NCBI GenBank assembly: GCA_000934385.1
Contig: KN880555.1
Coordinates: 1 to 64,000, forward strand
Length of the DNA stretch: 64,000 nt
Source: Cylindrobasidium torrendii FP15055 ss-10
Taxonomy: Eukaryota > Basidiomycota > Agaricomycetes > Agaricales > Physalacriaceae
Reading direction: 5' to 3'
The stretch's first letter is position 1; every line of letters begins with the position of its first letter. Positions 1-11,731 of this stretch are shown here, piece after piece. The position numbers were made by a program, and so were the translations under genes. The notes below the pieces were generated by a model that worked only from the letters and a program-made list of their open reading frames with translations, did no database searches and had not been told where the DNA came from.

Positions 1-657
1 TTTCCTCCGGCGCCTCAAAACTCGCAGCGCTATCGCTCGCGGAAGATCGAGCTCGAAATCACGATTTTTTGATCGCGCTCCGATCTCGCCAACTATTTTG
101 CAAACAGCAATAAATTAAACGAGACATGGCTTAGCATTTCGGACAATACCAGGACAATACTCTCCAATGAGAGTGACAATGTAGCCGAAAATGACAGCTT
201 GCATCTACATGATAGCAAGCGTCAAAGCACATCTCCGTGGGAAGCACTACTTCAAATAATGTCTGCCATCTTATCTAGTGAACAACGAGCAAAGCAGCTT
301 TAAACGGGCAAGGATTGAAGTTTGCTTACTGAATAAGGTAATTTTAACGCCACTGAGGAGTCGGGATGTTGAGTAATTGTAGTTCGTCTCGGCCCTGGAT
401 TCCCTTGATCATGATTCCAAGTCTGTCATGATGGGACCGAAGACACCAAGCAATCCTCAGGCCTCAGGCCCCAAGCCAAACCAAGCTCAAAGGTACTGAC
501 CAAAATTCAAAATCCAGATTGAATGACAAAATACGTAAATCTATCCAAGAGGTATCAATATGTCACCAGAACGTTTGCGTAGTATTGTACACCCAGTACC
601 AAAAGGTGGGCGCGGGAGGCACACTCAGCCAACGCACTACCGCGATACATTTTCCAC
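1..657. other. no gene recognised (left edge)
   Basis: Only short overlapping reading frames on both strands, with no motif or convincing splice structure. It may contain the 3' flank of the LysM gene and part of a transcript or promoter that runs off the left edge. Nothing can be assigned. Confidence 0.5.
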
Positions 658-1532
658 TTAGAGCTCATCGCACCAGGGGAGGCTGTCATCCTCGGGATCA
701 CCACTCTCGTCCCACTCGGAGGAGTCCGCAGAGGGAGTAGCAGCCACCGCAGCAGCCTGAGTAGGCGGCACGAAGAAGGCAGATGCACTGGGGCTCACGA
801 CCACGGAGGACGTAGTCGCGATGGACGCCGAGGTGCTCGTCTGTGCGGGTGTAGCGGTGGTCGGGACAGCGGTATTGGCGCTGCCATTAGCAGGGGGGAC
901 TATGACTTCAGAGCACACAGCGAGGACCTGTGAAACGTCGTATCAACATGGTTTTTGCCTTGCATGTATCAAGTCGCAGAAATCCATGCGCGGATTGATA
1001 CATGGAAGTAAAAGACGTACCTCGCCAATGTATAGGTTCGAGCAATCCGCCAAGACGTTGGGGTTGTTGTTAAGAAGGGTGGCGAGGTCGATGCTGGCGG
1101 CATTCGCGACGGCTTCACAGGTATCGTCCGCCTTCACGACGTAGGTCTGGTCACAGTCCTCGCCTTCGTATCCAATGCAAATTTCATCATCGGGTTGGAG
1201 GTTGCTGCAGGCATTGTCGATGTAACCCTTGTTGATCGTCGCAAGCTGGTAACTGTTTAGTTTGTTAGCAATGCGAGCGGACCGCAGGATATGGTTGAGA
1301 GGTCGGAAGATGGATGCGGGGAAACTTGGTATCATGAGACATACGTGGAAACGTTCTTCGCGGCAGAGATGCTGTCGCAAATATCGCCTTCCTTGACAGT
1401 GTACGAACGTACACAAGAGCCCGCAAGAGCAGCTGCACGAGTATCAAAAAACTGTTGGATATACAGAGACCAAAATGTCAACGCACTGTTGGCCAAGAAC
1501 GGCAGGAGGGCAATGGCGGCGACGGAGAGCAT
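658..1532 (-). CDS. secreted LysM-domain protein (putative LysM effector)
   Basis: Predicted chitin-binding secreted protein. The ATG at 1532 opens a signal peptide (LPFLANTALAGS) once a 54-base intron (GTGCGT...GTGCAG) is removed. A second intron (GTATGT...AAACAG) joins NVST to YQLAT, and a third (GTACGT...TTCACAG) joins IGE to VLAVC. Two LysM modules follow each other: one starts SYTVKEGDICDSISAAKN and ends with PDDEICIG; the other starts QTYVVKADDTCEAVANAAS and ends with NNNPNVLADCSNLYIGE. Both carry the Cys residues usual in fungal LysM domains. A Ser/Thr/Ala-rich tail of about 85 residues follows, probably O-glycosylated, ending in Trp-Cys-Asp-Glu-Leu. Known LysM effectors bind chitin oligomers and hide hyphae from host or competitor chitinases; that role is inferred here. 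The family and splice joins are well supported; the biological role is not. Confidence 0.85.
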
Positions 1533-2333
1533 GTTGTCAAGTCTTCAACGAATGTGTGTGTCAACGAGGGATGGGTATTAAGCAAAAAGAGTCTGCGAAG
1601 GGGCGAAGGGATGGCTGGTGGTGGTAAGAGGAAAGCTGGCTTAAAAGACTGCGCGCGTCAACCGTGGCCTTGGTCGCTGATCAGAGGGGTACCATCTGTT
1701 CAGGCACTTTCACCCTTGGCAATTCTCCCCTGGTTCGCCCACCTTATCCCTGCGTCGCCTGGACAACAGAGGAAGCAAAATGACAGGCAACACGTCGCCT
1801 CAAAGCGCCTCAAATTCGAGCGATTTTGTCCAACGTAGTCGATGCGTAACAGACTTGACTTGGACACACATTGTCGAGTACCAAGTCTAGCGTAACACGG
1901 TCAAGTTGAGGTCAAAAACTCCTTGCCAGCTTTCGCCAAGGCAAATGGAAGGATTGGCAGGGATTACTAGCGGCGGCGGTCGATGCCCGTTGGGTCGGTG
2001 AACTTATACACCTATCCTAGTGATCTTAGTTGTGTTCAATTGCAAGGAACCGGGCCTGGCAGCCTGCAGGAAACAGTTGGTGCGCATTGGGTTTTCATGG
2101 CCAAACGCCGGTCAAACTTGCAGGTTGCGGGTTCTGACCAGTGTACAGAAGCCAGACAGAAGCACTGGAGAAAGAGACTACAGAAACTGAGTGGAGTATT
2201 AGATCCTATTCCCCAGTCTGATGGAAAGAGTTATAGAGGTACGGATAATCGATGTAAATTGCGGCCTGTTTCGTTCCGACATCAGGCTATGGAAGTCGCG
2301 CCCACGTGAGGACACTCACCTCCCCACGCCCAA
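1533..2333. other. intergenic, no gene recognised
   Basis: Upstream region of the LysM gene and downstream region of the next gene on the same strand. Short frames on both strands lack any motif. No repeat or RNA gene was seen. Confidence 0.5.
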
Positions 2334-3456
2334 TCACTCGCGCGTTGTTTCCCTCGCCCTCGAATGACGAGTGACACGCTCTCGACACACCGCCTGTCCT
2401 GGCGGTTTCTCTGACCCGAAAAATGTTGATAGACCTTCTCGTAGACCGTCATACGCTGTGAAGTGCGGGGCTGGCAAGATGGAGTTGACGCGATGTTCAA
2501 GAATAAGCCCTGTGATGGGCGAAAATATGTATGTAGAATGCCTGTGGAAACGGGGCAGGTTAGTCTGTGCTTGTACCGAGACACAGAGGTCAAGGAAGTG
2601 GGAGAACCAGCAGCGAGGCAACTCACACGGTCCATTGTGATGCACTTCCACTGACACGCGCACTGCCAAATACACTGTAGGCAACTGCTAGTTTCCTCTC
2701 TCTGTTCAATGACGACGTCGCAGGAGCGCCGGCAGGCTCTACCGCAAATTTGTCCAGTACAAGCCGAAGATCGCTGTACAACGCATGGAGGGTATGGCGG
2801 ACAATGGCGGAGGACGCCAGATATAGAGGCAGACCTGCAAGATGATCAGATACTAGATATAGCGTAGTTTCGCGAGGGTTTACCCTCGACAGAGAGTGTC
2901 TTTGGAAACGGAGCAGGCAACTGGGTAGGCGGTGTGTAAGACAAGCGAATGTGTGGGCTGTAAACAGGTTCCAGATCCGGATGACTTTTCAGAGGGTCAG
3001 TTTTGACGACTGGAATGGGTATCGGCGAGCTTCGGTTTGGCGCGCCCGTCGTTCGGTCCAAAGAGGTGATGAGACCATGTTCAAAGAATTCCGGAAGGGT
3101 TTTTTGCAGAAGGTCAATGGCACGGCCTACACTGTAGTTGAGGGCTCAGTTAAATGACAGTGAGATATTGAGTGCATACCTGTGCGGATGGTCCACTCGC
3201 TATCAGACACCGCGTCGTCTGGGTCTTGAGGCGGGGATGGTGGAGGCGGCTCATCAGAAGCGTGTCGAAGGATATGGCTGGATATTCCGCGTGCTTGGGG
3301 ATGGAAAATACGCATGCAGATGCGTGATTGGTGCAACATGCTGGCAGGTACTAGGCGACGTTCCAAGAGGCCAGAATGCACACGGAGGCAAGAATGAAAG
3401 ACGCGTCTGACGCCGGCGATCAGTATGATCGAAATCCAATATCGGCTCTGCGGCAT
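2334..3456 (-). CDS. conserved protein of unknown function, possibly mitochondrial
   Basis: Four exons join in frame. The first (ATG at 3456) is Arg-rich and looks like a mitochondrial presequence, followed by a proline/acidic linker (EPPPPSPPQDPDD). After an intron whose acceptor is TGTAG comes GRAIDLLQKTLPEFFEHGLI, then a segment with YSPHIRLSYTPPTQLPAPFP. A 50-base intron (GTAAAC...TTGCAG) joins VEG to LPLYLASSAIVRHTLHALYS. A last intron (GTGTGA...CCACAG) leads to YIFSPITGLILEHRVNSI and a short basic tail ending at 2334. The 'YxFSPxTGLIxxHxVxxI' block resembles the SnoaL/NTF2-like cone seen in DUF2358-type proteins, but that likeness is from memory and weak. Joins are canonical, so the gene is probably real; function is unknown. 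The first ATG could instead be the internal Met in MLHQSR. Confidence 0.6.
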
Positions 3457-3640
3457 GATGATGTCAATGAGCCAATGGCCATGCGTACTTATGCAAACAC
3501 TTCCATCTCAACAAATTGGAGTTGAGCCAAGAGGTATGTAAGTGCTATAAGTACTGCTTTCTCGCGTCGTTGACTCTTACAAGGGAATCCGCATAAGCAG
3601 GCGGGGAATTCGGCTACATGTACACTTCGTAGAACTTGAT

Positions 3641-4537
3641 TTACAGTTCCGGGACTTGAATCTTACCCTCCAATACCTGCACCGCCGTCCCAGCAAGCTT
3701 GATGTTCTTGACTTTTCCACCTTCAACATCGACGAAAACCTTGATCTCACTGCGCCTGCCCATCTCGACGCCTTGGACGAGATCAAATGCCCACTTTCCA
3801 TCTCCCTTCTGTTCCGCCAACCACCCACAGAGTGTCGAGGCTGCGGAGCCAGTGGCCGGGTCCTCGAATTTCCCTTCAAACATTCGCACTCGAATGCTCT
3901 CATCCTCGCACCGGTAGAACACGTAGAGGCCACAGAACCCTTTCCACTCCCCAAGATGGCCATCTGGTATTGTGACATCGCCCGCAGAGACGTTGAAGCG
4001 TCCGAGCGCATCCAAGGACGTGACTTCGAGAAGATAGAACGTCATTCCCTTCACGATGGATGCCACCGGGATACCAGCACTCGCTCCGTCGACGTAGTCC
4101 TCAGGTCCCAGCGCCGGCTGTCGCGCCTTAATCCCAGGGTTCTCATAGTTTGGATGCGTTTTGAAGTCGCTCGGAACTTTCAGACGGACTCCATCTCCTT
4201 CCCTGCGAACCAGCACGTCCCCTGCCTTGATATGGAGAACAAGCTCGCTTGCGTTGGGGTGGCGCTTCATCAAGTGCCATCCAGCACCGATAGTTGGATG
4301 TCCTGCAAAAGGAAGCTCGCCTTGTATCGTGAAGATCCCGACGGTGTATTCCAAAGGCTTGGATTCGTCATCATTCGAGATGAAGATGGTTTCCGAATAG
4401 TTGAACTCGATAGTCAGTCGATGTTTTTGGGATTGTGTAAGGGCATTGGACTTGGGAATAACAACGACGCCGAGTTGGTTTCCGCTGAACGGCTTGGTCG
4501 TGAAAACGTCCAGGGTGTAGCACTCCATCGCAGCCAT
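3641..4537 (-). CDS. PhzF-family isomerase-like protein
   Basis: Intronless 298-residue protein, the usual length of the phenazine-biosynthesis-like PhzF family (diaminopimelate-epimerase fold, two similar halves). Family landmarks appear in order: YTLDVFTTKPFSGNQLGVVV at the N-terminus; FNYSETIFI, containing the Glu expected to act as general acid/base; GELPFAGHPTIGAGWHLM; and, in the second half, EDPATGSAASTLCGWLA. Bacterial PhzF isomerises a dihydro-hydroxyanthranilate in phenazine synthesis; eukaryotic members mostly have no proven substrate, so no reaction is claimed. It is probably cytosolic, with no signal or membrane segments. The next gene upstream on the same strand is an aminotransferase, about 250 bases away, so the two could act on related amino-acid-derived compounds (inference). 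Confidence 0.9.
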   Translation of the reverse strand: MAAMECYTLDVFTTKPFSGNQLGVVVIPKSNALTQSQKHRLTIEFNYSETIFISNDDESKPLEYTVGIFTIQGELPFAGHPTIGAGWHLMKRHPNASELVLHIKAGDVLVRREGDGVRLKVPSDFKTHPNYENPGIKARQPALGPEDYVDGASAGIPVASIVKGMTFYLLEVTSLDALGRFNVSAGDVTIPDGHLGEWKGFCGLYVFYRCEDESIRVRMFEGKFEDPATGSAASTLCGWLAEQKGDGKWAFDLVQGVEMGRRSEIKVFVDVEGGKVKNIKLAGTAVQVLEGKIQVPEL

Positions 4538-4790
4538 CGTGAGAATAGTAGACGGCGATGTTGGTGGTCAAGAACAAAGCTGACTCAGAGAGATGGTCTG
4601 TATTTGACTCGAAATTGCGTTTATAATGGCCAACGATGCACGAATTCTTACTCAGTCATCGGACATCGGCCGTCTGTCACCTCAGTTGCACTGTACAAGC
4701 AATGCCGACAAGCGTACAATCTAACAAATCTATGTAGTCACTGTCCATCAGGAAGTACACAAACATTATAGTACCGCCATAGTCCTTGTT

Positions 4791-6478
4791 TTACATTTTC
4801 AACGCCTCAGACAGCCTCCTCAAACCCTCATCCATCTGCGCTTCATCCAAAAGGCTGAAGCTAATGCGTACGTATGCTGTAGTGCGCCCATCCACAAAAG
4901 AAGATGTCCCAGGAAGAACGATCACACCGTTGTCTACAGCTTTGATTTCAACAAAAGTCTTCGAGTCGCCCTGGTTCGCATCTTCATCGTCGCTCCCAGC
5001 AGTGGTAGTGTCGGGGCGCACGCTGCAGGTGACTGTCTCGGGAATATTGAGCTTGACCCAGTAGAACATCGCCGCGTCGGGCGTCTGCCACTCAGCCAGC
5101 CCATTTCCAAGATGCAGCTGCATGTACTTTTCGAAAGCATCGCGCTTCCCCTTGTAAAAGTTCGCAACACGGTCGACGTGTGCACGGAAACCAGGTATGC
5201 CCCAGGATTGTAGCACCTTCAGCGCGACGATTTGCGAAAAGGTGGGTGGTTGAAGGTTGGCTGTCGAAGTCTAGAGAGATATGAGAATTGGATATAGGGA
5301 GATGCTAAGTGGAAGAAGACGCACATGCCCGTCCATAGCATTGAGTATCTGTTTTGGGCCAGTCGCCCATCCTACCCGCAGACCAGCCGCAAAGATCTTA
5401 CTGAGGCTGTCGAAGCGAAGCACCCTCCCAATGCCTCTTTGCTGTGGATCGACCACTGTCCGCTCGAGGGACAGATACGAAGCAGGGCGCTGGTCTTCGC
5501 CAAAATAGAGATAATAGTAGGGGTCGTCTTCGAATATGAGGAAGTTGTATTTGCGAGCCAACTGCAGGTTGTCGAGCCTCCGTACGAGTGAGGTGGTCAC
5601 GCCTGTTGGGTTGGCGCCGTACTATTGTTTGTGTTAGAATAATGCAAATATAAGGAGGCCGCATACTCACTGGTACCGTGTAAAGAACTTTTGGGAACGG
5701 CTTTCCTAGCGGCCACTCCTCGAGGGTGCGTTCGAGAGATGTAGGGCTAATGCCTTGGGAGTCCGTGTCTATCTGGACGATTTCGCAGCGCAGCGCGTCG
5801 ATGACAGGGATAACGCCGCTATAGAGTAGTGAATTAACTGCAAAGAGCCGCAATACGAGGAGACCCACGGGTATGTTGGCGCCTCGACCATGATGGAGTC
5901 GCCAGGATTGACGATAGCGGTGAATGCCTTGTACAACAGATCCTGGCTGCCCGCACCAATTGTCACTCGGGCATCTGCCTGAGAAACTCCGTGTTCTTGC
6001 TGCATCAGGGTGAAGAGCCATTTGTTGAGGGCTGGTACACCAAAGGACTGACTGTACTGCAACGCCTCCGATAGATCATCGCCAACGATGTCAATGGTCT
6101 CGATGTCGGACTGGGAGTCAGGTGTTGTGCTGCCGCTAGCGTACGGAGATTTGACGTCGAGCGTAACGCGTTCAAAGGGGTATGTCGCAGGGTTTGGGCG
6201 TCCGACGAGCATGGGGATCATACCAGGGAGGGCTTCGACAGCGAAAAGGCTGCGAACTAGAGAGTCGTCAGTACATGGAATCGAACGCTGGATGTGACGA
6301 AGTCGAAAGAGTGAAAGAGGATGGGTCATGAGGGCGACACGGTCATGGGACAATACATACTTGACGAAGCCTTGCGCGTCTGAGCCGCGTTGGAAAGGAA
6401 TTTAGAGTAGAATCCATCGGGCAAAGTTGCCTGCGCGATTTTGGATGTGGATGCAGCGGGGTCTGTGCCAATAGCCAT
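4791..6478 (-). CDS. PLP-dependent class I/II aminotransferase (Aro8/kynurenine-aminoadipate type)
   Basis: Multi-exon gene starting at the ATG at 6478 (MAIGTDPAASTSKIAQ). Landmarks in order: LPGMIPMLVGRPNPATYPFE, the N-terminal arm of Aro8-like enzymes; YSQSFGVPALNKWL; VTIGAGSQDLLYKAFTAIVN; EAPTYP; NPTGV; FLIFEDDPYYYLYFG; RFDSLSKIFAAGLRVGW, where the Lys after SLS is the expected PLP-binding residue; and the C-terminal domain ending DGRTTAYVRISFSLLDEAQM. This family transfers amino groups from aromatic amino acids, kynurenine or 2-aminoadipate to 2-oxo acids; the substrate cannot be told from sequence alone. At least five short introns interrupt it, including one just after TSTANLQPPTFSQ. 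It is probably cytosolic. Its start lies beside a noncoding region shared with the transporter's 3' end. Confidence 0.88.
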
Positions 6479-7169
6479 TGCGCGGGTTATGTTCAGTAGA
6501 TAGTGGGGAGGTGCGTTAAGAATTTATGGTTTTCTTTCGCGTTCAAATAGCCCGCCAAAATTTCCGGACGGATCTTGGGAGGACCGCCGTCGCCCAGGAA
6601 AAATTTCGACGTGTGCATACCCCAACAGGACTGCGTGTGTATCATAAACAAATCGCGCGGGTCCTCCTGTTGGCCACGGACGAAATGGGTATCGGGACAA
6701 TGGTGGTTGTGCGCAAGTCGGCATCCGATCGGCATTCAGCCCTCCGACGTCGAAGTTGCTCACAGCGCTTTGCAGTTCGCCGCAATAGTCAGTAGTGCAA
6801 AACCAGTCGACAAAAAGTGGTCATCTCGTTTTCCTTGGTATCTTGCCATGGCCAACGTCTCAAGATCCGTCCGTCGCGTCATAGACACCAGCAACGCCCC
6901 CCAAATCGAAAATTCTTGCATCTAGGCTCCTTGCTACACCCAGCATTGCAAACTCTAGTTGTCCTCGGCCGTCGTCTGGTCAGTTTATGTATAATGTAAT
7001 ATTTAGAATACATACGCTACCAAATATCTTGATAAAAATACACCAAAGCATCATAAATGGTTATACACATTAGTAGCGTCCTCTTCCCGCCATACCCAAG
7101 TGGTTCTCGAGGGAGAACACACAGCGTCACCGCCAATGAAAACATCAATCCCTACTCGGAGGTTGCGCC
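6479..7169. other. intergenic region upstream of the aminotransferase
   Basis: Short frames on both strands, none with a motif or a convincing splice structure. It holds the aminotransferase promoter and the 3' flank of the OPT gene. Confidence 0.5.
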
Positions 7170-10100
7170 TCATGATTCTCGACTCATTTGGGGTCCACTC
7201 GAACCGAATTTCTGTCCTAGCCCGAGTCCCCTCAACGGCACTCTCTTCCAATCGTACGTGTCTCTGAACACTGTGTTTCCCCACCAATTTTGAACCGAGC
7301 TTGCGCCGAGCCGTCCGTTGAGTGGGTACTGCAAGCTGTCCGGTGTCAATCGCGAGAACCAATGGCTCTACAGAGCATACACATACCAGAAGAAGACTAG
7401 GATGACGCCTATACCTGTCCCTGCATCCAACGCAGCCGAAAGTACATCTGTGTTCGTCGCCGTAAGAATTCGAGGCCTCAACGTAGCCAGAGGGCACCGC
7501 AGAGCCCACAAGCATGAAACAGAACGTACAATTGTACTTCGCCCAATACGAGAACGCGCGCCTTCGTACCACATACTGGAAGAGGAAGCCTATGATTGCC
7601 CATGGAACATAATTCACCGCTCCCGCGGGAGGTATCCAGTCGATGCCCGAAAATATCAAGGGAAAGCTAGTTCAGGTGAGTGGTCAGCGTCAAATCCGCG
7701 CCATTCTGCACCCTAGAAAGAGCGTGGGCGCTAACGAGTCCACTTACTTGACATAGTTCAGAATGGTGTTCCGCCACTTGCGCGTTATGCCCCAGAGGAT
7801 TATGGGTAGCAGTGCGCCCAACACGAAAAAGAAACACAGCGCTACACAATCTGCGTCAGTTCTGTTGCTCAATGCTCCCAGAACGACTGCCGAATCATCG
7901 TACCACTGAAGGTAGAGGTCAGCATACTTGTCACTCGGCATGAGAATGACAAACATACTAGTAAATTTGTCCCTGTGAGAACACCCTCCCCGGTCCGACG
8001 AGGCCCCACTATACTTCGTTAATCTTTTGGTCATGGATTGAAACAAAGCAAAACTAACGATTATAGAAGCAGTCGCAAAGACATGCATCGACGGGCATGT
8101 GAACCTGCTTGACATCAGAACCCTCCCATTATGCCGCTGCTTTGGCAGGACTTACCCATTTGCCTGAGTAGGCGTGCATATATCCCTATAGAACGTCGGC
8201 CCGCGAGTAAGCATTAATGCACATGGACGCACGGTATATTGGAGAACAGCCACGACTGCACTCCCAGCTGGACCGTCCCCGCGATCATCGTCGACACAAT
8301 CTACACAGTCGTGAGACCGTCAGTGATGTGTACACTTGCACTTGTAGATGGTGCATACCTGACACCAAAACATAGAACGTGGTGGTATCTTCATGTAGTG
8401 TCCCAGCTTCAGGTCCGCTGTAAATTGCATTGCTAACGTCGAGCGTGAGCTTGAGTCCGTTTGCCATGCTGATGCTCGGCGCACCTTGGCTCATCGAAAT
8501 ATAACCGTAGGTCTACTATCATCAGTACCAATGACCATTCATCCACGTATTATCACACCTTAAACCTGCAAGAAGGTCAGTGTGGCCTCTTCATCGAACA
8601 AGCGAAACGTACATCATCATCGCGGTAGGCTTTCCGGGCAGGATGAAGCCAATAATAAGCTCTGTCATGACATTCAAGCCAATTTGACGATTCGTCACGG
8701 CCTGTATCATGCCTAAGTCCGGGTCAGTATACTGCTCGTACGCCATGGCTCCGCAAGACTCACCGATGGGTATAACATAAACGATCCCAATGAGCAACGC
8801 AATGACCAAGGCCCATATTGTCAATCCTCCCGGCCAGAGCTGTGTACATAAACACGCGAAGGCGAATGTTATGCCTGCAAACACCAATGAGCGATATCTC
8901 ATCCAAGTGACTACGGGACATACCGAACACAATGGCATAATGCCACTCGGGTACTGCAGATGGTACGTTAGTCAAGTCGAAGGACTGATTAGAGAGACGG
9001 AAAAGCAAGACCGCTTCCTGCAACGCACTCTGTGGGTATACCTTCATAAGCTTCGCATGGACATCCGGTGGTTCGCGCAGGCTGCGCTTGAAATGAACCA
9101 CAATCGGCTTGGAGAAATACAATAGGGAATGGGGAATGGTTGACGCGATACTGGCGAATGCCAGACCGTATGACAAGGCGAAGCAGATTCTAAAAGTACA
9201 GCATCAGTTTGGGAACACCGCGCATACAAAACACACGGCGACTGGTAGACCGGCGAGCTGTGGTACACAAGGACGGAAGGGGCTACTCACGGTAGGTACA
9301 CTGGGCTGTATGCATCGTACGCCGTCGCATCAAGGCCATCCCCTGCGGCGTTGAGAATGCGAGTGTGGTTGTACTGCATAGCCGTATCGTCGTATGCTAC
9401 ATTGTCCGTCATGGGAAGATACTGGCTGTTGAACACATTCTTATACTGAACGGAGTTGAGGCGGCGTGAACAGGGAGACAGCAAAGCGTAACCCACATAG
9501 AGAATCGGTGCCAGGCCCCCTTAGAAGACGGCGTCAGTAACGGACGTTGCGGCAACAAAGATCCACCGTGCACATACAATAAAATATGAGAAATCCCGCG
9601 GCGACGTTGGCCTCTGCCCACCACGGTGTCGCAAGTCTTCGCAGGTCCATGAGGAGAACTTCTTCGAAGGAGGGAGAAACACTCACGGACTGCCAATGTA
9701 GGCAATCTGGTTCCAGTCAAAGGTGAGTATCGAAAAGCCCAGGCCACTTTTGTATCTGCGATACCAACGGTTAGCATCAGGTCAAGTCTAGGCGATAGCC
9801 AAGACTTACCCAAATAGCTGATTGACTTTCTACAAAGTCAAATGAGTAAATGCTTGGGTTAGGCCAGCTTGATCTGCGTACCGCATTATTTGGAGCGATC
9901 CAGCAGACCTAGAGGAAGGCGTGGTGAGTGAGAGGCTCACAGCGATGGAAAAGGACATACCCAGGTAAAGTAGCTGGGACGCATTCAATGAACGGTGGCA
10001 GTCGAGGGACAACCGGACCAAACGTACCTTAGACCTTGAAAGAGATAACCGGGGACAAAGTCTTGTGCAAACGTCAGGAAAGATACACAAGAGCGGGTGG

Positions 10101-11255
10101 CGGCCAGCACGCACACCAAATCACTGCAGCCACGAAAACCCATAGAAAGTACATTTCGCGTGTGATTCCCTTTCCGACGCGACTGCCTATGCCGGAGTAT
10201 GTTTGCGAATGCAAGGTGTTGAATAGAGCGCATTGAACCAGCGTATTTGGCCAGACTTTTTTTTGAATGTTAGATTGAGAAGCAGGTAACGTGATGGTCC
10301 ACCATTACTTACTCATTGACGGAGGCGATACGAGGAACCGTCGCGCAATACCACCCATAGAAAAGCCAATGAGCTGAGTGGACATGACGAGCAGCCATTG
10401 GTCTGTAAATCAATAAGCACATGAACTGGCTGGGCAGGAGACAGGAAGCGCACATGAAAATGGATGTACTGTGTTGTAGTATACGCGCTGAACCGCGACG
10501 ATACCGGTCGCGTACGCGCTGCTGGCGCCGACACCGGCCATGACTGTGACTAGGACCTGCGTCGAGTGAGAAAGATGAAACTGTGGCGGATTGCCATAGA
10601 CGTACATGCTCCTTGATAGTAAAAGGTCCAGGGTTGACGGAGACACCGCAGATGCGCACAGCGGGCATGAAGCGGGCCCATGCACGACCGAATGGGTATA
10701 CGATGAGTTGTGCGACCAACTGGGAGCAGATTGGATTAGAGAATGGCTGCAAGCAAGGGCTCAAGTACGCACGCCGTTGATGCTAACACTGGGGTATCGA
10801 AAGTAGAGAAATTGGTTCATGCCGGGGAAAACGATGGCCCAGAAGATGCCTAGGACCCATGCGCGGAGTGTCGATGCGGGCATACTTGGGTCGTCGAAGT
10901 TTGCGACGGCAGACCTAACCTCTGGGTATGGCGAGTCCTCTTCCTCTTCCTCTGGGCGGAACATCAGGACCCGGAGGGCGACGGGGGCGGCGGAGAGCAC
11001 GCACCATATTCTGACTCGCGGTCGAAGAAATAGTCCATGTTTGGATCAAACAAGCCATTGTCCTCCTCGCTGTCTGTGTGTCCAGAATGGACTTCAACAA
11101 CCGTCGCGCGTCGCGAGTCTTCATGGAATAGTGAGCTTCCATGTGGTGAGATCGAGACGCGAGCACGCACCTATGCTCTTCTCCTCTGCACGGGGCTCCA
11201 ATTCTTCCGGATAGGTTATGTACGTGGACGAGTTGTCAATATCATGGAGAGGCAT
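7170..11255 (-). CDS. OPT-family oligopeptide transporter
   Basis: Proton-coupled small-peptide transporter of the fungal OPT family, expected in the plasma membrane with 12 or more helices. The ATG at 11255 (MPLHDIDNSSTYITYPEELE) precedes an acidic cytosolic tail. Family motifs in order: SPYPEVRSAVANFDDPSMP; IFWAIVFPGMNQFLYFRYPS; VNPGPFTIKEHV; IGFSMGGIARRFLVSP; DFVPGYLFQ; VIPIG and QAVTNRQIGLNVMTELIIG with FILPGKPTAMMM; PAGAVNYVPWAIIGFLFQYV; and the end ALDAGTGIGVILVFF followed by QNWWGNTVF, stop at 7170. The gene is about 4.1 kb for a protein of the usual 750-800 residues because introns occur every 100-250 bases. Exact exon borders between about 7.7 and 10.8 kb are not all resolved. It may take up tetra/pentapeptides or glutathione-like substrates, as characterised members do; which one is unknown. 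Confidence 0.88.
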
Positions 11256-11731
11256 CGCATAGCAAGCAGAAAGCAGAACGAGAAGAGATATGGGAGATAG
11301 AAAGAAGTAGGGCCGTCAGTCACAGCCACTGTGCAATCGTCCAAAGCCGAGCCTGAAGCCGAGTGCCTGGATTATATCCCCCGCGCTTAACTCCGTGCCT
11401 GGCACCCGCCATCATCGTACAGATTCGTACTGTAACTTGGGCGGAACACTGCTGCAAAGGGCTATCTAACAATGGAAGAAAGGAAATGGAATTCTTGCCT
11501 CAGCAACACCCGCAGGTTGAGCGCTGAAATCAAAAACAGTAGATGGTGTACATGGCGTCAAGTACCATAGCTAGCTAAGTTACGTGTGCGTTATCGAAAG
11601 ACTCTAGGGCCAAAGGCGCGCATAGGTATAGGGCAGCGATGTGTGAATCGAGGAACAAAGCAGTATTAGATACATTGACACTCGTAATAGGGATGCGTAG
11701 AACATTAGGACAATGCAAACTAGAAGCGTAC
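11256..11731. other. intergenic, promoter region of the OPT gene
   Basis: About 475 bases without coding motifs between the OPT start codon and the stop of the antiporter gene. No clear TATA box was found. Confidence 0.5.

Noticed and set aside
2371..2654. Plus-strand ORFs of 89 and 63 codons
   Set aside because: Antisense to the last exon of the conserved gene at 2334-3456.
3656..4771. 371-codon ORF on the plus strand
   Set aside because: It lies exactly antisense to the PhzF-like gene, which has clear family motifs; the long open frame is a codon-bias shadow.
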